From an uncultured bacterium (GTDB lineage: Bacteria; Cyanobacteriota; Vampirovibrionia; Gastranaerophilales; Gastranaerophilaceae), in the NCBI GenBank assembly GCA_947073645.1, contig CAMTMK010000004.1, positions 1 to 64,000 on the forward strand: a stretch of DNA of 64,000 nt, read 5' to 3'. Numbering within the stretch: the stretch's first letter is position 1; the number at the start of each line of letters is the position of its first letter. This document shows, in pieces, positions 49,727 through 58,778 of the stretch. Under the pieces are notes generated by a model that had not been told where the DNA came from, did not search any database, and saw nothing but the letters and a program-made list of their open reading frames with translations. Both the position numbers and the translations under genes were made by a program.

Positions 49727-52228
49727 ATGGAAAATATATTAGGTAATCTTAACAAAGAACAGAGAGAAGCTGTTGAAACCGTTCAAGGTCCTTTGCTTGT
49801 TTTAGCGGGCGCGGGCAGCGGAAAAACAAAACTTTTAACATCAAGAATTGCATATCTCATCAAACATGAGTGCATTCGCCCCAAAAACATCTTAGCCGTA
49901 ACATTTACCAACAAAGCAGCTAAGGAAATGAAAGAACGTTTGGGCAATATTTTGGGTGAAGAAGTTGTCAAATATATGTGGGTAGGTACTTTCCACGGTA
50001 TTTGCGGAAGAATGCTCAGAGAAAATATTGAAAAATATAATTTTCAATCAGGCAAAAAGTTAGATAAAAATTTCTCTATTTATGATGAAACAGACAGTAA
50101 TGCCGTAATTAAACAGGCTATTAAAAAATTGAATTTGGATGATAAAGTTTATGCGCCAAAACTTGTAAAAACCGTTATTTCAAACGCTAAAAACAAAATG
50201 CAGGATGCATATACCTTTGCAACTTTTGCAAGAGATTTCAAATCCCAAAAAATCGCGGCGATTTATGAAGAATACGAAAATTCTTTAAATAACAATAATG
50301 CAATCGATTTTGACGATATGTTGATGTTGACGGTTAAATTGCTTGAACAGAGCAAAGAAGTCAGAGAATATTATTATAACAGATTTCAACATATTCTGGT
50401 TGACGAGTTTCAAGATACCAACATGGCACAGTATAAGCTTATTAATATGCTTTATTCAAATCTTGAGGCTGAAATTCCCGATGAACGCTCGCTTTGCGTT
50501 GTAGGTGATGTTGACCAGTCAATTTACAGCTGGCGCGGTGCGGATTATACGATTATTTTAAACTTCCAGCAGGATTTCAAAAAAACAAAGTTAATCAAGC
50601 TTGAACAGAATTACCGTTCGACCGCAAATATTTTGAATGTTGCAAACGCAATTATTGAAAACAATACAGAGCGTGTAGATAAAGTTCTATATTCAAATAA
50701 AGGCGACGGCGAGCTTATTGATTACTTTGAAGCGCAGGATGAAGGCGATGAGGCAAACTTTATCGCAAGCCGTATCAAACAAGACAGTGCAGGCGATTAT
50801 AACCGCTATGCAATTCTTTACCGTACAAACTCTCAATCGCGTGCGCTTGAAGAAGCATGTATGGCAGCTGGAATTCCATACAGAATTTACGGCGGTTTGA
50901 AATTCTACGACCGTAAAGAAATTAAAGACATAATCGCATATTTGAAATTGATTTATAACACTGATGATTCCCAAAGTTTCCGCCGTATTGTCAATGTACC
51001 GAAACGTGCAATCGGCGATACCACGGTTAAAAACCTTGCAGATTTTGCGGATAAAGAAGATATAAGCCTTTTTGCGGCATGCCAGAGAATTGAAGATGCA
51101 TTGGAAATTCCACCAAGAACACGCTCAAAATTGAAGGATTTTTCAGAACTTATCTTGAAATTTAAAGATGCACAAAAAACCTACTCATTACAAGAGTTTG
51201 TAACCCTTGTAATCGAAAAAACAGGCTATCTTGCAGAATTACAGCGTGAAAATACACCCGAAGCCGAAGCAGATATTGAAAACTTGCAGGAATTGGTAAA
51301 CGTTGCAGGTGAATTTGTTCCGGAAGAAAATGAAAATGCGCTTGGCGAATTTTTACAACAGGTTGCATTGGTGTCTGATTTAGACGGAATGGAAGATATT
51401 ACAAACAACGTAACACTGATGACCCTTCACTCTGCAAAAGGTTTGGAATTCCCTGTAGTATTTCTTGCAGGGTGTGATGAAGGTGTTTTTCCGCACCAGA
51501 GAACATTTAATATCCCGTCAGAAATGGAAGAAGAAAGACGACTTATGTACGTTGGTGTAACGCGTGCAGAAGAAAAACTCTATCTTACATCAGCAAAACG
51601 CCGTCAAATGTGGGGTGAATACAAGTATTACAACCCGTCAAGATTTTTGGAAGAAATTCCACGCCAACTGTTGAATTCAATCGGATTTGAAGGTTCAACA
51701 AGCGGTTCTTCAACTTTCCAAAATGCTGTATCAAAAGCTAAAACAGGAAAGTCTGATTTTTCATACTCATCGGCACAATTTGACAGTTCGGGTTATGTAA
51801 AACCTTCATCAGGTTTTGGAAAAGGTTTTGTAGCACCTACAAAAGGGCTTGCATCAGGCAAATCAATGCAGCCTTCAAGAACTCCTTCACGCACAATTCT
51901 TGTTAAATCACAAGCAAATAAAGCACGTGATGAAGAGCGTACAAAAGAATTTTTTAAAGACAATGCAATAAAAAGAATGCTTCAAGAAAAACGCGAAAAA
52001 GAACGTATTCAGCAGGAACAAGAAGCTGAACGCCAACGCAGAATGGAAAATACAACTCCTGTTGAATATATTTTTAATGAAGGTGAACGTGTTTTTCATG
52101 ACAAACTCGGCATCGGACATATCAAGGAAGTAGCACAAATCGGTGAAAGCTTGATGTACACAATTGACTTTGGACGTCAAGGAATCAAAGCTATGGACGC
52201 TGCCTATGCAAAACTTAAGAAATTTTAG
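49727..52228 (+). CDS. pcrA: UvrD/PcrA-type DNA helicase
   Basis: An 833-residue superfamily 1A 3'-5' helicase from the ATG at 49727 (TAGGGAA upstream; the in-frame ATG at 49685 is a poor start). Motif I is GAGSGKTKLLTSRI, Ia AVTFTNKAAKEM, II VDEFQDTN, III GDVDQSIYSWRGAD, IV EQNYRST, V TLHSAKGLEFPVVFL and VI VGVTRAEEKLYL. The C-terminal 60 residues form a Tudor-like domain (EGERVFHDKLGIGHIKEV) as in PcrA, which binds RNA polymerase. A Gln/Arg/Glu-rich charged stretch lies before it. It acts in repair and plasmid/rolling-circle processes. Confidence 0.95.
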   Translation: MENILGNLNKEQREAVETVQGPLLVLAGAGSGKTKLLTSRIAYLIKHECIRPKNILAVTFTNKAAKEMKERLGNILGEEVVKYMWVGTFHGICGRMLRENIEKYNFQSGKKLDKNFSIYDETDSNAVIKQAIKKLNLDDKVYAPKLVKTVISNAKNKMQDAYTFATFARDFKSQKIAAIYEEYENSLNNNNAIDFDDMLMLTVKLLEQSKEVREYYYNRFQHILVDEFQDTNMAQYKLINMLYSNLEAEIPDERSLCVVGDVDQSIYSWRGADYTIILNFQQDFKKTKLIKLEQNYRSTANILNVANAIIENNTERVDKVLYSNKGDGELIDYFEAQDEGDEANFIASRIKQDSAGDYNRYAILYRTNSQSRALEEACMAAGIPYRIYGGLKFYDRKEIKDIIAYLKLIYNTDDSQSFRRIVNVPKRAIGDTTVKNLADFADKEDISLFAACQRIEDALEIPPRTRSKLKDFSELILKFKDAQKTYSLQEFVTLVIEKTGYLAELQRENTPEAEADIENLQELVNVAGEFVPEENENALGEFLQQVALVSDLDGMEDITNNVTLMTLHSAKGLEFPVVFLAGCDEGVFPHQRTFNIPSEMEEERRLMYVGVTRAEEKLYLTSAKRRQMWGEYKYYNPSRFLEEIPRQLLNSIGFEGSTSGSSTFQNAVSKAKTGKSDFSYSSAQFDSSGYVKPSSGFGKGFVAPTKGLASGKSMQPSRTPSRTILVKSQANKARDEERTKEFFKDNAIKRMLQEKREKERIQQEQEAERQRRMENTTPVEYIFNEGERVFHDKLGIGHIKEVAQIGESLMYTIDFGRQGIKAMDAAYAKLKKF

Positions 52229-52513
52229 GAACATAGCCGTTTCTAACAGGCACGAAAATTATTAAAGATGAAATAACAGTTTATTAATTTGTGTAAAAAT
52301 TAAGTTTAAAACACTAGTAATACATGCAAATCAAGGTTATACTACTTATGTAGTAGTGTTAGTAAAAGGATTTATTAATTGGGCAATGCCGTCTATATGG
52401 CGTATTGCTTTTAAAGTAAACTATTATAAAATAGTTTTAAGCAATGTAAACTCATTTTTGCGATTAAGCAAAAATAGTTTATTAGAAGTTTTACATGTAA
52501 AGTAGGTGTAGTA
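52229..52513 (+). promoter_or_regulatory. Structured 5' region of the GGDEF/HD-GYP gene
   Basis: A 285-base non-coding gap. It holds the small hairpin ACTAC/GTAGT (52342-52358) and the larger imperfect hairpin GCAATGCC...GGCGTATTGC followed by TTTT (about 52382-52414), which could be an attenuator. A TATAAAAT-like box follows near 52426. No c-di-GMP riboswitch core is recognisable. A TAGGTG ribosome-binding site precedes the TTG start. Confidence 0.4.
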
Positions 52514-54448
52514 TTGAACGAAAATAAGGTAGACAGTAAAAAGGCTCAAACGCCTAAAAAAAGCAGAAATTCAGCTGTTTCAAATCCATTGGCGAAACAG
52601 ATGAATGCGCTGAAAAAACCTGCTGTTAAAAAAGTTGTTCAAGAAACTCCAAAACTTGTTTCCGACCCTATTTCTCAGGAAACATCAAATATTGTTGCTA
52701 AAATAAACAATTTCAATACAAACAAAACTTCCAATAAAATTTATGGAAGCGGTTATATGAACGGAAGTTCTCACAAAGTTATTGATTATTCTGATATTGT
52801 TTATTCATTAAATTCAGCTTTATCCGATAAAACAAGCGTACAAGATTTATTTGTATCTGTACATAATTTGTTTATGGAAAAATTAAATCACATATTTACG
52901 GCATTCGGAGTTTATCACGAAAAGTCAAAATGTGTTAATATGAAACTTTTTAATTCAATGGGAAATACTTATACTTCAAAGATATTTATGTCTGATGATA
53001 CAAATCCTGTTATTGAATGTTTCAACAGCTGTGAACCAATATGTTATGAAAACAGTAAGTTTTTAAACATACCTTATTTACACGCATCTTCTACAATTAT
53101 TCTTCCTCTAAACTGTGTCAGCGGATGTAAAGGGGTTATGGCAGTAGGAAAAGACCATTTGGAAAATCATATCGGACTTTTCTCATTTATCGCAAATTAT
53201 TGTGCATTATTTATGCAGAATGTAGAACTGGTTGAACAGGCAAATCTCTATGCAAATACCGATGCTTTGACCGGTTTGTATACTCACAGAGGATTTCAGG
53301 AAGTTTTGTCATCAGAACTTAAACGAGCTTCTGACAATGATTCTGCGCTTTCAATCATAATGCTTGACATCAACAATATTTCTAAAATTAACAGAGAACT
53401 TGGTCACGCAAAAGGCGACGAAGTAATTAAGCTTCTTGCAGAAAAAATTAAGCAAAACATAAGAAGTACAGATAAAGCAGGACGTTACGGCGGTGATGAA
53501 ATTGGAATAATTCTGCCGGATACAAGCACTGCAGATGCAAAATACTTGGCTGAATATATTACGTATTGTCTTTCTTGCTGTTTTGTGGACGATGTAGGAC
53601 CTGTTAAGGTGTCTGTTGGTATTGCAACATTCCCGGAATGCACAAGAGACCAGGAAAAACTTCTTATCCTTGCGGAACAGGCAATGTATATTTCACAGGC
53701 TAAGGGTTATAAAGAAGGTATGTCAGCAATTATCAGTTCTTCAGATTTCAATTTCTGGGATGATGATGCATTGAACTCTTTTGCGGAAGTTATTGCAAAA
53801 CGTCACTCACAGCTTGGCATAAACTTTGAAGACGAACTTGTTCACAAATTTAATAACGAAAATATTGTATCTCAAAACCACTTGATGGAACTTGCAAACT
53901 CACTTTCAGGTGCAATTGATGCAAAAGACCCTTATACAAAAGGTCACTCAACTTCTGTTTCAAGATATTCAGAAGCTCTTGCACGTGCAATTAATCTTCC
54001 TGAAGATGAGGTTCAGAGAATTAAACTTGGCGCACTTCTTCACGACGTGGGTAAAATCGGTATTCCTGAAAATGTACTGAAAAAGCCTGACAAACTTTCG
54101 GATGAAGAATGGGAAATTATGAAACAGCACCCTGTAATCGGCGCTGAAAAAGTTCTTGCTCCAAACGAAGCTCTACGTGATTTGATACCAATGGTAAAAT
54201 ATCATCACGAAAGAATTGACGGTAAGGGCTATCCTGAACAGCTTAAGGGTGAAGAAATTCCACTTGCTGCAAGAATTGTTGCAGTTGCAGATACTTATCA
54301 CGCTTTGATTTCAGACAGACCTTACAGAAAAGGTTTGAGTGTTGATACTGCCTGCAAAATCTTAAAAGAAGGTGCAGGTACTCAATGGGATGCTGATTTA
54401 ATCCGTCATTTTATCGGAATTGCTCCTGCATTGTCGACAAGTATCTAA
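52514..54448 (+). CDS. GGDEF plus HD-GYP c-di-GMP turnover protein
   Basis: A 644-residue cytoplasmic signalling protein using a TTG start with AGGTG upstream. The Lys/Ser-rich N-terminus (1-90) leads into a GAF-like sensor (about 95-240). A GGDEF domain follows (DALTGLYTHRGFQEV, active site YGGDEIGIIL near 332), so cyclase activity is plausible, although RxxD inhibition-site residues are unclear. The HD-GYP domain at 455-640 has HDVGKIGIP, KYHHERIDGKGYP and VADTYHAL, complete for c-di-GMP hydrolysis. The protein may switch between synthesis and breakdown. No EAL protein is in the window; the only PilZ domain is on the exported adhesin. Confidence 0.93.
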   Translation: MNENKVDSKKAQTPKKSRNSAVSNPLAKQMNALKKPAVKKVVQETPKLVSDPISQETSNIVAKINNFNTNKTSNKIYGSGYMNGSSHKVIDYSDIVYSLNSALSDKTSVQDLFVSVHNLFMEKLNHIFTAFGVYHEKSKCVNMKLFNSMGNTYTSKIFMSDDTNPVIECFNSCEPICYENSKFLNIPYLHASSTIILPLNCVSGCKGVMAVGKDHLENHIGLFSFIANYCALFMQNVELVEQANLYANTDALTGLYTHRGFQEVLSSELKRASDNDSALSIIMLDINNISKINRELGHAKGDEVIKLLAEKIKQNIRSTDKAGRYGGDEIGIILPDTSTADAKYLAEYITYCLSCCFVDDVGPVKVSVGIATFPECTRDQEKLLILAEQAMYISQAKGYKEGMSAIISSSDFNFWDDDALNSFAEVIAKRHSQLGINFEDELVHKFNNENIVSQNHLMELANSLSGAIDAKDPYTKGHSTSVSRYSEALARAINLPEDEVQRIKLGALLHDVGKIGIPENVLKKPDKLSDEEWEIMKQHPVIGAEKVLAPNEALRDLIPMVKYHHERIDGKGYPEQLKGEEIPLAARIVAVADTYHALISDRPYRKGLSVDTACKILKEGAGTQWDADLIRHFIGIAPALSTSI

Positions 54449-54536
54449 ACAGACTTGCACAATTTTGAAAAATGGTATATAATCAGAAGAAGGAATTTAG
54501 GTTTCGAAAGTACTATAGAAATTAGGAGAAAGACAA

Positions 54537-54815
54537 ATGTACCAAGACGAAAAACTTGTATGTGAAGATTGCGGCGCAGAGTTCGTTTTCACAGCAGGTG
54601 AACAGGAATTTTACGCAGAAAAAGGTTTGGTAAACAAACCAAAAAGATGCCCTGACTGCAGAAAAAACCGCAGAAACAACAATAGAAGACAAAGAAGAAT
54701 GTATGAAGCTGTATGTTCAAAATGCGGAGCACAAACACAGGTACCTTTTAAACCTGTTCCGGGTAGAGAAGTTTTCTGCAAAGATTGTTTCACTAAAGAA
54801 CAAGGTGCAGAATAA
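54537..54815 (+). CDS. Zinc-ribbon protein, 92 residues
   Basis: Two CxxC-CxxC zinc ribbons. The first is CEDCGAEFVFTAGEQEFY...CPDCRKNRR at residues 9-44 (probable zf-trcl family). The second is CSKCGAQTQVPFKP...VFCKDCF at 60-86 (CxxC_CxxC_SSSS-like). A basic Arg/Asn linker (RNNNRRQRR) joins them, suggesting nucleic-acid binding. The architecture is common in several phyla, including Chloroflexi and Melainabacteria relatives, and its function is undefined. TTAGGAG precedes the ATG and a strong terminator follows. Confidence 0.87.
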   Translation: MYQDEKLVCEDCGAEFVFTAGEQEFYAEKGLVNKPKRCPDCRKNRRNNNRRQRRMYEAVCSKCGAQTQVPFKPVPGREVFCKDCFTKEQGAE

Positions 54816-54836
54816 AAATTATATAGCAATAAAAAA

Positions 54837-54862
54837 ACAGACCTCAAAAGGGTCTGTTTTTT
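54837..54862. terminator. Bidirectional terminator ACAGACC/GGTCTGT
   Basis: Seven-base stem flanked by A7 on the left and T6 on the right; it serves the zinc-ribbon gene and the converging hypothetical gene. Confidence 0.88.
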
Positions 54863-54863
54863 G

Positions 54864-55172
54864 TTAAACGCCTATACAGCTGTTTAAATATTCTATTGTA
54901 CTTATTTTCTCATCATAGAGATATTTAATAAAATTTAAATAAGCAGCGTTGTATGAAGTTATTACCAAATTTATTTCAAATCCGTCAGTACAGAATGGTT
55001 CGTAATCGTATACAACATAGCTGTTATATTTACTTTTCCATTCTTTTCTTTCAATACGGCTGTTGTTTTCTTCTACAATATCTTCAAGCCACGCAAGAAT
55101 GTCCTTATTCACATTTTTCATTTCCAAGCGATTGTATTTACTGCAATCGTGACAATCATTTCCCATTAACAT
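54864..55172 (-). CDS. Hypothetical protein, 102 residues
   Basis: Begins MLMGNDCHDCSKYNRLEM, with a lone CxxC pair, followed by a helical segment (NVNKDILAWLEDIVEENNSRIE) and a mixed alpha/beta region rich in Tyr (YNSYVVYDYEPF). No signal peptide or membrane helix. GGAG lies ten bases before the ATG; the ATG two codons later is an alternative. It is the only gene between pckA and the zinc-ribbon gene. Family not recognised. Confidence 0.6.
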   Translation of the reverse strand: MLMGNDCHDCSKYNRLEMKNVNKDILAWLEDIVEENNSRIERKEWKSKYNSYVVYDYEPFCTDGFEINLVITSYNAAYLNFIKYLYDEKISTIEYLNSCIGV

Positions 55173-55319
55173 GATTAAATTTACTCCACATATATGTTAT
55201 ATGTAAATTGTAAACTTATTCATACTTGAAATAATCCCCTTTAGGTATAAATAGAAAATAGTAGGATATGGTGATTTATTATTTTTTATCCATTATATAA
55301 ATCACTCACCAATAAAAAA

Positions 55320-55344
55320 GCCCCGCATAAGCGAGGCTTTTCTT
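55320..55344 (-). terminator. Terminator of pckA
   Basis: Imperfect stem GCCCCGC/GCGAGGC with an ATAA loop and an A6 tract on the left, giving a U-tract on the minus-strand transcript. Confidence 0.8.
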
Positions 55345-55362
55345 ATTTCTATATAAATAGAA

Positions 55363-56964
55363 CTATTTTGTTGCAGACAATGCTTTAGGACCTGCATTAA
55401 CAATTTCAGCAGGCATGTTTGGATATTTTTCTGCAAAGTTATCAGCAAACATTTGAGCAAGTTTGTTAGCTTGTTCGTCATAAGCATTTTTATCAGCCCA
55501 CATTCCGCGCGCATCAAGCATTTCAGCAGGAACATCAGGACAAGATGTAGGATAATCTACATTGAATACATCGTGGTGTTTGAATTCGATTGAATCAAAT
55601 GAACCGTTCAATGCAGCTGTTACCATAGCTCTTGTGTAAGCAAGTTTCATACGTTTAGCACCCATAGATGCTGAACCGCCAGCCCAACCGGTGTTTACTA
55701 AGTAAACTTTAGTTCCGTATTTTTCAAGTTTTTCACCTAACATTTCAGCATAAACTGAAGCATCCATTGGCATGAACGGTTCGCCGAATAATGTTGAGAA
55801 TGTAGGTTGTGGTTCTGTAACGCCTCTTTCAGTACCAGCAAGTTTAGATGTGAAACCTGTTACAAAGTGGTACATAGCAGCGTTTTTGTCTAATCTTGAG
55901 ATTGGAGGCAATACGCCGAATGCATCAGCTGTCAAGAATATAACAACTTTTGGAATTCCACCCATTGAAGGGATAGCAGCGTTGTTGATGTATTCGATAG
56001 GATAACCTACACGAGTATTTTCTGTTAATGAACCGTCGTTGAAATCGAATTCACGAGTTTCAGGATCCATAACAACGTTTTCTACTAATGAACCGAATTT
56101 AATAGCGTTGAAGATTTCAGGTTCATTTTCTTCAGTAAGGTTAATACATTTTGCATAGCATCCGCCTTCGAAGTTGAATACGCCGTCAGGAGACCAGCCG
56201 TGTTCGTCGTCACCGATTAATTTACGATTTGGATCAGCTGATAGAGTTGTTTTACCTGTTCCTGAAAGACCGAAGAATACAGCTGTTTCATGAGTTTCCG
56301 GATCCATGTTAGCTGAACAGTGCATTGGAAGCACGTTTTCTTTAGTCATTACATAGTTCATAGTAGCGAATACAGATTTTTTCATTTCGCCTGAGTATTG
56401 AGAACCGCAAATAATGATTTCGTGAGCTTCGTAGTCAATAGCGATACAAGCTTCAGAATTTACGCCGTCAACTTCAGGGTCACATTTGAAGCCGGGAGCA
56501 CAAAGAATTGTGTAATCAGCTTCACCGTAAGATGCTAATTCTTCTGCAGTTGGTCTGATTAACAATTGGTGAATGAACAAGTTTTGGCTTGCCATTTCAT
56601 TGATAACTCTGAATTTTTTAGTATATTTTTTGTCTGCACCAGCAAAGCCGTCGAAGATAAATACTTCTCTGTTTTGTAAGTAAGCAGCCATTTTACCCTT
56701 GATAGAGTTGAATGCTTCTCTTGAAATAGGTCTGTTTACTTTACCCCAAGCGATGTCATTGTGAATACTTTCTGTATCAACGATAAATTTGTCTTTAGGA
56801 GAACGGCCTGTATATTTACCAGTTGTAACAACAAGAGCACCAGTGTTGCTCAAAGAACCTTCACCTAAACGTAATGCAGCTTCTGTCAACTGAGCAGGTG
56901 TCAAGTTGCGGTATACTGCTTTTGGGCCGATAATACCCATTTTTTCAATACCAAATGTTTCCAT
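55363..56964 (-). CDS. pckA: Phosphoenolpyruvate carboxykinase (ATP)
   Basis: A 533-residue enzyme converting oxaloacetate and ATP to PEP, ADP and CO2, or the reverse in fermenters. The substrate region has TGKYTGRSPKDKFIVD. The kinase-1a P-loop is GLSGTGKTTLSAD near residue 243, and metal-binding DDEHGW follows, with FLTADAFGVLPP further on. The length is normal for the ATP type. The ribosome-binding site AAAGGAGGTAAAA is very strong, indicating high expression. It diverges from an lrp-type gene. Confidence 0.97.
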   Translation of the reverse strand: METFGIEKMGIIGPKAVYRNLTPAQLTEAALRLGEGSLSNTGALVVTTGKYTGRSPKDKFIVDTESIHNDIAWGKVNRPISREAFNSIKGKMAAYLQNREVFIFDGFAGADKKYTKKFRVINEMASQNLFIHQLLIRPTAEELASYGEADYTILCAPGFKCDPEVDGVNSEACIAIDYEAHEIIICGSQYSGEMKKSVFATMNYVMTKENVLPMHCSANMDPETHETAVFFGLSGTGKTTLSADPNRKLIGDDEHGWSPDGVFNFEGGCYAKCINLTEENEPEIFNAIKFGSLVENVVMDPETREFDFNDGSLTENTRVGYPIEYINNAAIPSMGGIPKVVIFLTADAFGVLPPISRLDKNAAMYHFVTGFTSKLAGTERGVTEPQPTFSTLFGEPFMPMDASVYAEMLGEKLEKYGTKVYLVNTGWAGGSASMGAKRMKLAYTRAMVTAALNGSFDSIEFKHHDVFNVDYPTSCPDVPAEMLDARGMWADKNAYDEQANKLAQMFADNFAEKYPNMPAEIVNAGPKALSATK

Positions 56965-57100
56965 TTTTACCTCCTTTTTGGTAATTTTTTATTATTAAAA
57001 TTTAATTTGGTGTCATGAATACAATAATATTATAACCGCAACATAAAAATTTTGATAACTTTTTATTTTTTTATTAAAATAATTCTTACGGGAGATAAAT

Positions 57101-57586
57101 ATGAAAGAAGAATTATTATCTATTATAGAAAAAAACAGCAGAATTGATTTAAAAGAACTTGCATCAATGCTTGGTCAAAGTGAGATTGATGTGGCAAATG
57201 AAATTTGTGCACTTGAAAAAGACGGAGTTATCGGAGGATACCATACCCTTATAAATTGGGAAAAAACTAATATTGAAAAAGTTACGGCGCTTATTGAAGT
57301 AAAAGTTACGCCGCAGAGAGGTCAGGGGTTTGACAAAATTGCAGAAAGAATTTACAACTATCCCGAAGTTAAGGCAGTTTATTTGATTTCAGGCGGTTAC
57401 GACCTTCTTGTAACTATTGAAGAAAAATCACTGAAAGAAATTTCAAACTTTGTTACCGATAAACTTTCAACACTTGACAGAGTATTGAGTACTGCAACTC
57501 ACTTTGTTTTGAAAAAATATAAAGACCACGGTACAATTATGAATAAAGCTAATAATGAAGAAGAAAGAGAAATTATAACCCCATGA
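57101..57586 (+). CDS. Lrp/AsnC-family transcription regulator
   Basis: A 161-residue regulator with an N-terminal winged helix (LLSIIEKNSRIDLKELASMLGQSEIDVANEICALEKDGVIGGY, residues 4-48) and a C-terminal RAM/ActD ligand domain (VTALIEVKVTPQRGQGFDKIAERI...VYLISGGYDLLVTIE). Such proteins respond to amino acids. GGGAG precedes the ATG. It overlaps the downstream aminotransferase start by four bases, so it most likely regulates that gene or its operon. It diverges from pckA with a 136-base gap that must hold both promoters. Confidence 0.92.
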   Translation: MKEELLSIIEKNSRIDLKELASMLGQSEIDVANEICALEKDGVIGGYHTLINWEKTNIEKVTALIEVKVTPQRGQGFDKIAERIYNYPEVKAVYLISGGYDLLVTIEEKSLKEISNFVTDKLSTLDRVLSTATHFVLKKYKDHGTIMNKANNEEEREIITP

Positions 57587-58749
57587 AATTATCAAAAGTT
57601 GTTGAGGAAATAAAACCGTCAGGAATAAGAAAATTTTTTGACATTGTAAGCGAGATGAAAGATGCAATCTCACTAGGTGTTGGTGAACCCGATTTTGATA
57701 CTCCATGGCATATTAGAGATGAGGGGATTTTCGCACTTGAAAAAGGTAAAACTTTTTATACATCAAATGCAGGCTTAAAAGATTTGCGTGAAGAAATCAG
57801 CAATTATATGATGCGCTCACAAAAAGTTCAATATGACCCAAACAGTGAAGTTCTTGTGACAGTCGGCGGTTCAGAAGCTATTGATATAGGGCTTCGTGCA
57901 GTAATAAATCCAGGCGACGAAGTTATAATTCCCCAACCATCTTATGTTTCATATGAACCATGCACAATTCTTGCAGGTGCAAAACCTGTTATTATTGACT
58001 TGAAAGCCGAAAATGAATTTCGCTTAACTCCTCAAGAACTTGAAAATGCGATTACCGACAAAACAAAAGTTTTGATTTTGCCATATCCAAACAACCCAAC
58101 AGGTGCGATTATGGAAAAATCAGACCTTGAAGCAATTGCAAAAATTATTATTGAAAAAGATATTCTTGTAATGTCTGATGAAATTTATGCAGAACTTACA
58201 TACAAAGATAAACACATTTCAATAACTTCAATTGAGGGCATGAAAGAACGTACAATTCTTATTAACGGATTTTCCAAAGCTTATGCCATGACAGGCTGGC
58301 GCTTGGGTTATGCATGCGGACCATGTGAAATCATTAAACAGATGACAAAAATTCACCAGTTTGCGATAATGTGTGCCCCGACAACAAGCCAATACGGTGC
58401 AATAGAAGCTTTGAAAAACGGTGATGCCGATATTGTCGAAATGCGTCAGGCATACAATCAACGCAGAAGATTTTTGCTGAGCAGATTTAAAGAAATGGGA
58501 CTTGAATGCTTTGAACCATACGGCGCATTTTACGTGTTCCCTTGCATAAAGGAATTTGGCATGACAAGTGAAGAATTTGCAACAAAATTCCTGCATGAAG
58601 AAAAAGTTGCAGTAGTTCCCGGAACAGCATTTGGCGAGAGCGGAGAGGGATTTTTGAGAATATCTTATGCATATTCAATGGACAACCTTAAAATCGCAAT
58701 CGACAGGTTGGAAAAATTTGTAAAAAGATTGAAAATTTGTATAAAATAA
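57583..58749 (+). CDS. Class I/II PLP-dependent aminotransferase
   Basis: A 388-residue aminotransferase of the aspartate/aromatic type. The substrate-binding block is ISLGVGEPDFDTPWHI; PLP contacts are in YPNNPTGAIM and MSDEIYAELTY, the Schiff-base lysine in NGFSKAYAMTGWRLGY near residue 230, and the Arg in GFLRISYA near 360. It resembles PatA and archaeal-type aromatic/aspartate aminotransferases commonly paired with Lrp. The gene overlaps the Lrp stop (ATGA). Substrate specificity cannot be read from sequence alone. Confidence 0.92.
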   Translation: MKLSKVVEEIKPSGIRKFFDIVSEMKDAISLGVGEPDFDTPWHIRDEGIFALEKGKTFYTSNAGLKDLREEISNYMMRSQKVQYDPNSEVLVTVGGSEAIDIGLRAVINPGDEVIIPQPSYVSYEPCTILAGAKPVIIDLKAENEFRLTPQELENAITDKTKVLILPYPNNPTGAIMEKSDLEAIAKIIIEKDILVMSDEIYAELTYKDKHISITSIEGMKERTILINGFSKAYAMTGWRLGYACGPCEIIKQMTKIHQFAIMCAPTTSQYGAIEALKNGDADIVEMRQAYNQRRRFLLSRFKEMGLECFEPYGAFYVFPCIKEFGMTSEEFATKFLHEEKVAVVPGTAFGESGEGFLRISYAYSMDNLKIAIDRLEKFVKRLKICIK

Positions 58750-58778
58750 TCTATACTAATAAAAAAGGAGTTTTGAAT

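Noticed and set aside
52229..52513. c-di-GMP riboswitch upstream of the GGDEF/HD-GYP gene
   Set aside because: Hairpins exist, but the GEMM-type conserved core bases are not visible.
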